DNA of 64,000 nucleotides from positions 7,144,501 through 7,208,500 of the forward strand of contig CM062219.1 in NCBI GenBank assembly GCA_031216445.1, given 5' to 3'. This document shows, in pieces, positions 45,201-64,000 of the stretch. Every line of letters begins with the position of its first letter. The first letter of the stretch is position 1. A program made the translations under genes and the position numbers. This DNA is from Lateolabrax maculatus (Eukaryota > Chordata > Actinopteri > Acropomatiformes > Lateolabracidae). Under the pieces are notes generated by a model. That model had not been told where the DNA came from and searched no databases. It was given only the letters and a program-made list of their open reading frames with translations.

Positions 45201-48200
45201 ATCTATTTTGCAGCATAAATTGTAATACCTTTAGTAAACTAGTGCATTGGGTCATAACAGTTTAATTACATTTGATGACACCATCATCAAATATTTTAAT
45301 AGCAGTGGCTCTCAATCCTGGTCCTCCAGCCGTCCAATCAGAGGCTGATAAACTAGTAAGTATGATATGGAAGGTCAAAGTCATCATTAAACTAAATAAA
45401 ACCAAAAATATCCTACAGTAAATTATGCCAGGGTGAAGAGCTACTGCTGCAACAATGAGACGCCGTCTCCCAAGTCTGCAGACTGATCATCGGTTTGCCT
45501 GAGGCATTGTTGTGCCCACGAGGGCGGATGTAACAGAATGCCCAGGATCCAAATACCAAGGACCAGCCACAACTGCAGAGCGCACACACACACACATACA
45601 CATGCACACATACTAGCACACATACTAGCACAATTCAGCATCAGCAAGGCCATCACTGGAGATGAATGGTCTGCTGCTGTGTCAGTAATGCATTAGCCCG
45701 TTCAAGATAAGTAAAACCTTTTTCTTTCTTCGTTCTTGAGTTTCTTTAGTTTTTTCTTAAGAACAATCAGTGTAACAGACCTGAGCTTTTGTCATTGTGC
45801 AATACATTCGTGTCTGAATGTGTTCGTGAGAGAGAGACAGAGACTATGAGGGCGTGTGACTTCAATGTGTTTTGGTCTATGTGTGTGACACAGAGCTGAA
45901 CTGCATTTGTGTGAAGCCCATCATCAGTAATTACATGTTGGTGTGGGCTTGATGGGAGGGTATTCACTTGTCTCCACTGGTCCTGCTTGAAATTGCTTTG
46001 GCACAGGCTCTGAGTTAAACTGGTTTGAATTTGTGATCACAGGCTGGTAAATTCAAAATACACTATCAGACATCACCCAGAAGAGGGATTTACCAGCACT
46101 GCTAACATCCTACTGACTGCTACAAATTGGCACTTTTATATAATCTATACTGCAAAGAGTCCAGAACTCCTGCAGAAGCACTGTTGCTTTCTAAACTCTG
46201 ATGCAACACTGAGCAACACTCTTGAGCAAGCCTAAGGAGTGGTATAGAGGAGGGAAAACTTTTTAACAGTTAGGGTTGATGCTCATATCATGCATAATTT
46301 ATCTAATCCCACCAAATTGTGTCTGTGGGCAAGAAGGTATCAAAAAAAGTACAGGGTTGAAATAATTTGGGCTATGGTCACAGGTGTAATTCATTGTGTC
46401 ATTAATGGCAGGACAACTCTTCAAGCACCGCTAGAATGTGGTTAAAAACATGATAAACCATGCCCATATCCTGTATATTTAGGTATTTTATTATTATTAT
46501 TTGGATTATGATTAATTACAATATTTATTTATATGTAGCAGTCAGACTGAACAATACAGAACTGAAAGGAACAAAAGATTGATAGCTGAATTGTGTATGT
46601 ATGAGTATAAATGTATGAGTGCATGTGTGTATATAGACATATGTATAGTTTTATTTTCCTTTTATGATGTTACAATTATGTATAGCTATATCTCAAATGT
46701 ATTAATGTAAATGCTTCTATGTAGTTCTTAACTGTGAGCATGAAACCCAATAAACTCAACTCTACTCATATTTTAATACGACTTAAACTCCCCACTCACT
46801 TTTTGTTGCTTATTCAACCTCTCAATCACCTGGCATTGGCTTGTACTCATGAGACATATTGCAGTCAGAAATATATGGACATTTTGAGAAATGGTGTAGA
46901 CTTAGCTGCAACCACAGCAGCATTTCAACCACGATCTCTATCAGCAGAATCTGGTCAGAGGGGTTGAACAAACAAGCAGAGAATTTTCTGTTTCACTGGC
47001 CGTCGGCTTCACAAAGGGAATAAATAGCTGTAGCGTGATTTGATTAGTGATTTTGGTTGCATCTTCATGATTAACTGCTCCTGATAATTACACAAATCAA
47101 TTTGTCTTTTTCATGAAATGACAGTCAGCCATTTCCTAACTCGTTATTGTTGAGCTGTGTAAATTTTCCAAAAATTATAACTCCAAGGTAAATAGTTTAT
47201 GGTCTTAATCCAGTTAATATGCTGCAGATGAAAAGTTATAACATCTTGATTCTGTTTTTCTTTCCTCTTCATCAGATTTTTGCCCTCTTTCTCACTAAAG
47301 GTGTGTTGAATTATGCCACTGTTTTTTTTATCAGTATATGACACATACTCTATGTGAGTACATCCAAGCAGGATGTGAAAACAATACATTCACCACATAT
47401 TGGTCCTGCTGGTAGCGAGAGGCCTGTTGATCTTGATATCCAAAAACATTCCATCAGAAAACAGCCATTTATTTAATTTGTTTGATTATATTGTGAAATC
47501 AAGTGACCACCATCTAAACCAGGTATGTTTTCCCTGTGTTAGTGTATGAATGTAGGGCTATCTAGCAAGCTGCGTATGTTCGCCCACACAGCCTAATATC
47601 ATCTTCAGAGATGATCCAGGTGGTGTTTCAATTACTACAGCGTATAACACTGGAAGACAAACACTTTGGCCATGTGAGAGGTTTAATATCTTATGCACAC
47701 AGACGTCTGTGAAGATTAAAATGACACAGAAATAGCCAGCTATGTGGTGGGGCTTCAGTGTTGACCTGTTAGATTATTATCAAATACTGTGCTGATTAAT
47801 GTGATGTTAGTCACGTGAAACATACAGCTGGGATGTGAATTTACAATAGCGGTTGGAGGGATTGCAACTGATGTATGGATTGCACACAAAAAAATCACAT
47901 AAAACCCTGTGTCCTCATAACAGTACCCCTCCTTGTGTATTATTTCTCACTCTTAATTCATCTTCTTTTTGTTCCGCTCTTCTTCCCTTTTACTCTCACT
48001 TCAGTCTGTGAATGATTATTCTGGTTCTTCCAGTAATGCAGGTACTATAGTGAATCAGTCCATAAATGCTCCACATTTAAGGGCACAATTTGCTCTGGCA
48101 TATGGCCCATTCAAACACAGAACACCCAAATGTGAAATGCACACAGTAGGAATGCCAGCCATCACTTTGTACTGTGACACTGCATGGGTCTAAAGTAAAA

Positions 48201-49736
48201 GGTCAGCCTAAATAGGGCAAACCAGAAATCTCAAGCCTTTGTGTCCCACATCTCTTTTTTTACGCTGCCCTGCTCCCTTTGGATTTAGCAGAGACACTTA
48301 AGCCTTGTCTTTGACATTATTGGAGGACTGGGGGAGCTTAGTGGTACATGTGTGTCCAGAAAGTCCTAGATTTACCTCCTGAGAGCAAATTGCACCCTAA
48401 ACAATTGAGGTACATTTGTATTTATGACCACACCCCCACTCTCGTTAGGCCAGCAAGGAATCTGTCTTCTATTATTTTAAATGCCAACATTAACACCACA
48501 TATCAATTTAGTCTGAAGATAAAATCATTAGCACATTGGGAGCTTCATTACCTGGAAAACCCTTAAAGCCGGAGTCAGTGTGTGCAATAGCTGCAGTCTA
48601 TCTAGCTCCTGCTTAATGTGGGAGCCACTGTCGTTCCAGGCTTTCTTTCCTCTTTATTCCTCCCTTGCAATCGTTTGGACTGATCTGCCAACAAAAAAGG
48701 CTCCAGAAAATGTGCAAATCTACATTTAAACCAAATTGACCCATTAACTGTTCCTTCAGAGTAAAAGTGTCCCAGCTTTGCCCAACATTGCTTCACAACT
48801 TTTATGCAAATGCAATGCCTGAACGTACAAGCTCTTTAAAAGCTTGCTTTGTGTATGATAGCAGTATTATATATAACTCTTTGAAACTGCATGCATTATC
48901 TACCTCTGTAACTAAATAAATGTGTAACCCATAGGTACCCGGAAAGTTGAAGAGGTTAATGAGTTTAGTGTCAAAGTGATAAAACGTGAGTGCAGATAAG
49001 TGCATACAATGTCAAATAGAAAAGAAGAAATTATTATTAATTTGGTTGTTGACAGTACTTTTTTTTCATGTGTTCGTGATGCTTTGAAAAACCACTACTT
49101 GAAGTTTTTACACTTTTTTTTGGTTCGAATTAAACAAACAAGATATGGCGCTCCAGGAAGTCATCAACAAACCTTACCATATTGCCTTTCACTTCTCCAG
49201 CTATTCAGGTCGTTTTAACAACCCTCACCAGCATATTGAAACACAAAGACATTGTTCATTGTAGCCATGCTATATTGTACTCTGATGAAGAATCAATATA
49301 TTGGTCAGTTCTTGTATATAGAGGAGTGGGTAGTGGCGACTTGTTGTTTTTCTCACTTTTATTGAGAATGATGGATAACGGAGTAGAGGGAACACAGCAG
49401 TGAATTTTCTGGGAGAATTCAATCACACACCAGCAGAGGTGTAAGTAGAAAAAGATTGTTGAAGAATTATTTACTCAGAAAGACCCTGATAAATTAAACT
49501 TCTTCATTGTATGTCCTATGTAGTGTGTTTCAAGTGATTCTGAATAAATCCCTATGTAGATGAATGTAGCACTGTCTGTTTTCATCTAGATGGTGAGAGT
49601 ACAGTTCACTGTTCTATGATGTCCCATCGTATATGTGCGAGAAATTGCAGCGCACATACTGTAAGTTCCCTAAACCGATGTCACACTACACACATTCACT
49701 CTCGGCCTCTGGCTCTCCTCTGTTTGTGTCTTGCAG
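39209..49736 (+). other. mapk10: mapk10 leader intron (about 10.5 kb), if the leader exon is correct
   Basis: AT-rich, no coding exon. Contains a transposon-like element (41024-41394), a pentanucleotide (TTTTA)n near 40921-40945, two short repeat pairs (41834/45362 and 43287/44374), an internal duplication (44794-44912) and a GC-richer patch at 43540-43930. Long ORFs in that patch on both strands are low-complexity and have no gene signature. Confidence 0.55.
41024..41394. mobile_element. Non-autonomous transposon-like element (teleost AATCGATTA family)
   Basis: The 370-bp segment has GATTATTTTCATTATCAGCC, GATTAATCGATTATTTG, ATTTCCCAGAGTCCAGAGG, GTCTTGTTTTGTCCAACC, GCTGCAAATCCTCATATTT and CATTTTTGCTTAAAAAATGA in the order found in a very abundant teleost repeat that I recognise from memory. 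Ends carry degenerate ATTAATC / GACTAGCTTTAG sequences. It has no coding capacity. Class assignment (probably DNA-transposon-derived) is uncertain. Confidence 0.7.
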
Positions 49737-63743
<14,007 letters not shown>

Positions 63744-64000
63744 GTGAGTAGGCCTTTGGCAGAGCTGTGTATTGATTACTATCCCAAGCTTGAGCCTCTC
63801 CTCCTGTCTTTAAGTGATCAGCACTGTTTACTTTGTACTTGCATTGGCGTACAGAAAATAATGATGACAACTCCCCTCATTTTATTTTATTTTTATAAAC
63901 AAAAGCAATTTTTTTTACAACACAATTATCAATTACACTGCAGTATGATCTCTATCAAGTAAAATTGCTGCATCAGTGCATTTATGAGGATGTTTTAAAT
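63744..64000 (+). other. mapk10: Start of mapk10 intron 9
   Basis: Intron sequence to the window edge; nothing recognised. Confidence 0.8.

Overview
This is a window of vertebrate nuclear DNA. It is almost certainly from a teleost fish, and probably a percomorph-like one. Genes are split into short exons with GT-AG introns, intergenic DNA is AT-rich and full of microsatellites, and several interspersed repeats look like families common in teleosts: a GATA-tailed non-LTR retrotransposon end, an AATCGATTA-rich non-autonomous element and tRNA-like SINE remnants. No bacterial or viral gene organisation is present.

Two protein genes account for all convincing coding sequence, and they are arranged head to head. 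On the minus strand, positions 48 to 28007 hold 27 consecutive coding exons of ptpn13 (the large non-receptor tyrosine phosphatase also called PTP-BL, PTP1E or FAP-1). These encode the first 1526 residues: KIND domain, linker, coiled coil, FERM domain, PDZ1, linker and PDZ2. PDZ3 to PDZ5 and the phosphatase domain lie beyond the left edge. A likely non-coding first exon with a consensus donor sits at about 33974 to 34330 in a CpG-rich promoter (about 34260 to 34520). On the plus strand, positions 49743 to 63743 hold nine constitutive coding exons plus one alternative exon of mapk10 (JNK3). These encode residues 1 to 370 with numbering identical to human JNK3 at the key sites (K93, M146, D189, D207, T221, Y223). 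The C-terminal exons lie beyond the right edge. A second CpG-rich block at about 38550 to 39210, with a perfect CRE, an RFX X-box and a consensus donor at its end, is the best candidate for the mapk10 promoter and 5' leader.

The layout is: 1 to 34.5 kb ptpn13 (minus); 34.5 to 38.5 kb intergenic AT-rich DNA; 38.5 to 39.2 kb candidate mapk10 promoter; 39.2 to 49.7 kb a long mapk10 leader intron carrying transposon remnants; 49.7 to 64 kb mapk10 coding exons. The same divergent PTPN13/MAPK10 pair exists in human (4q21.3), so this is conserved synteny in compact form.

I found no unprecedented biological system. The most interesting signals concern RNA processing. There is a pair of 72-nt mutually exclusive exons in mapk10, with the second abutting a long UG repeat in place of a normal polypyrimidine tract, and both using the same unusual donor. 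A 15-nt alternative donor in ptpn13 would insert VLFGK into PDZ2, the equivalent of the mammalian VLFDK (PDZ2b) splice insert. Other simple repeats lie very close to ptpn13 splice sites.
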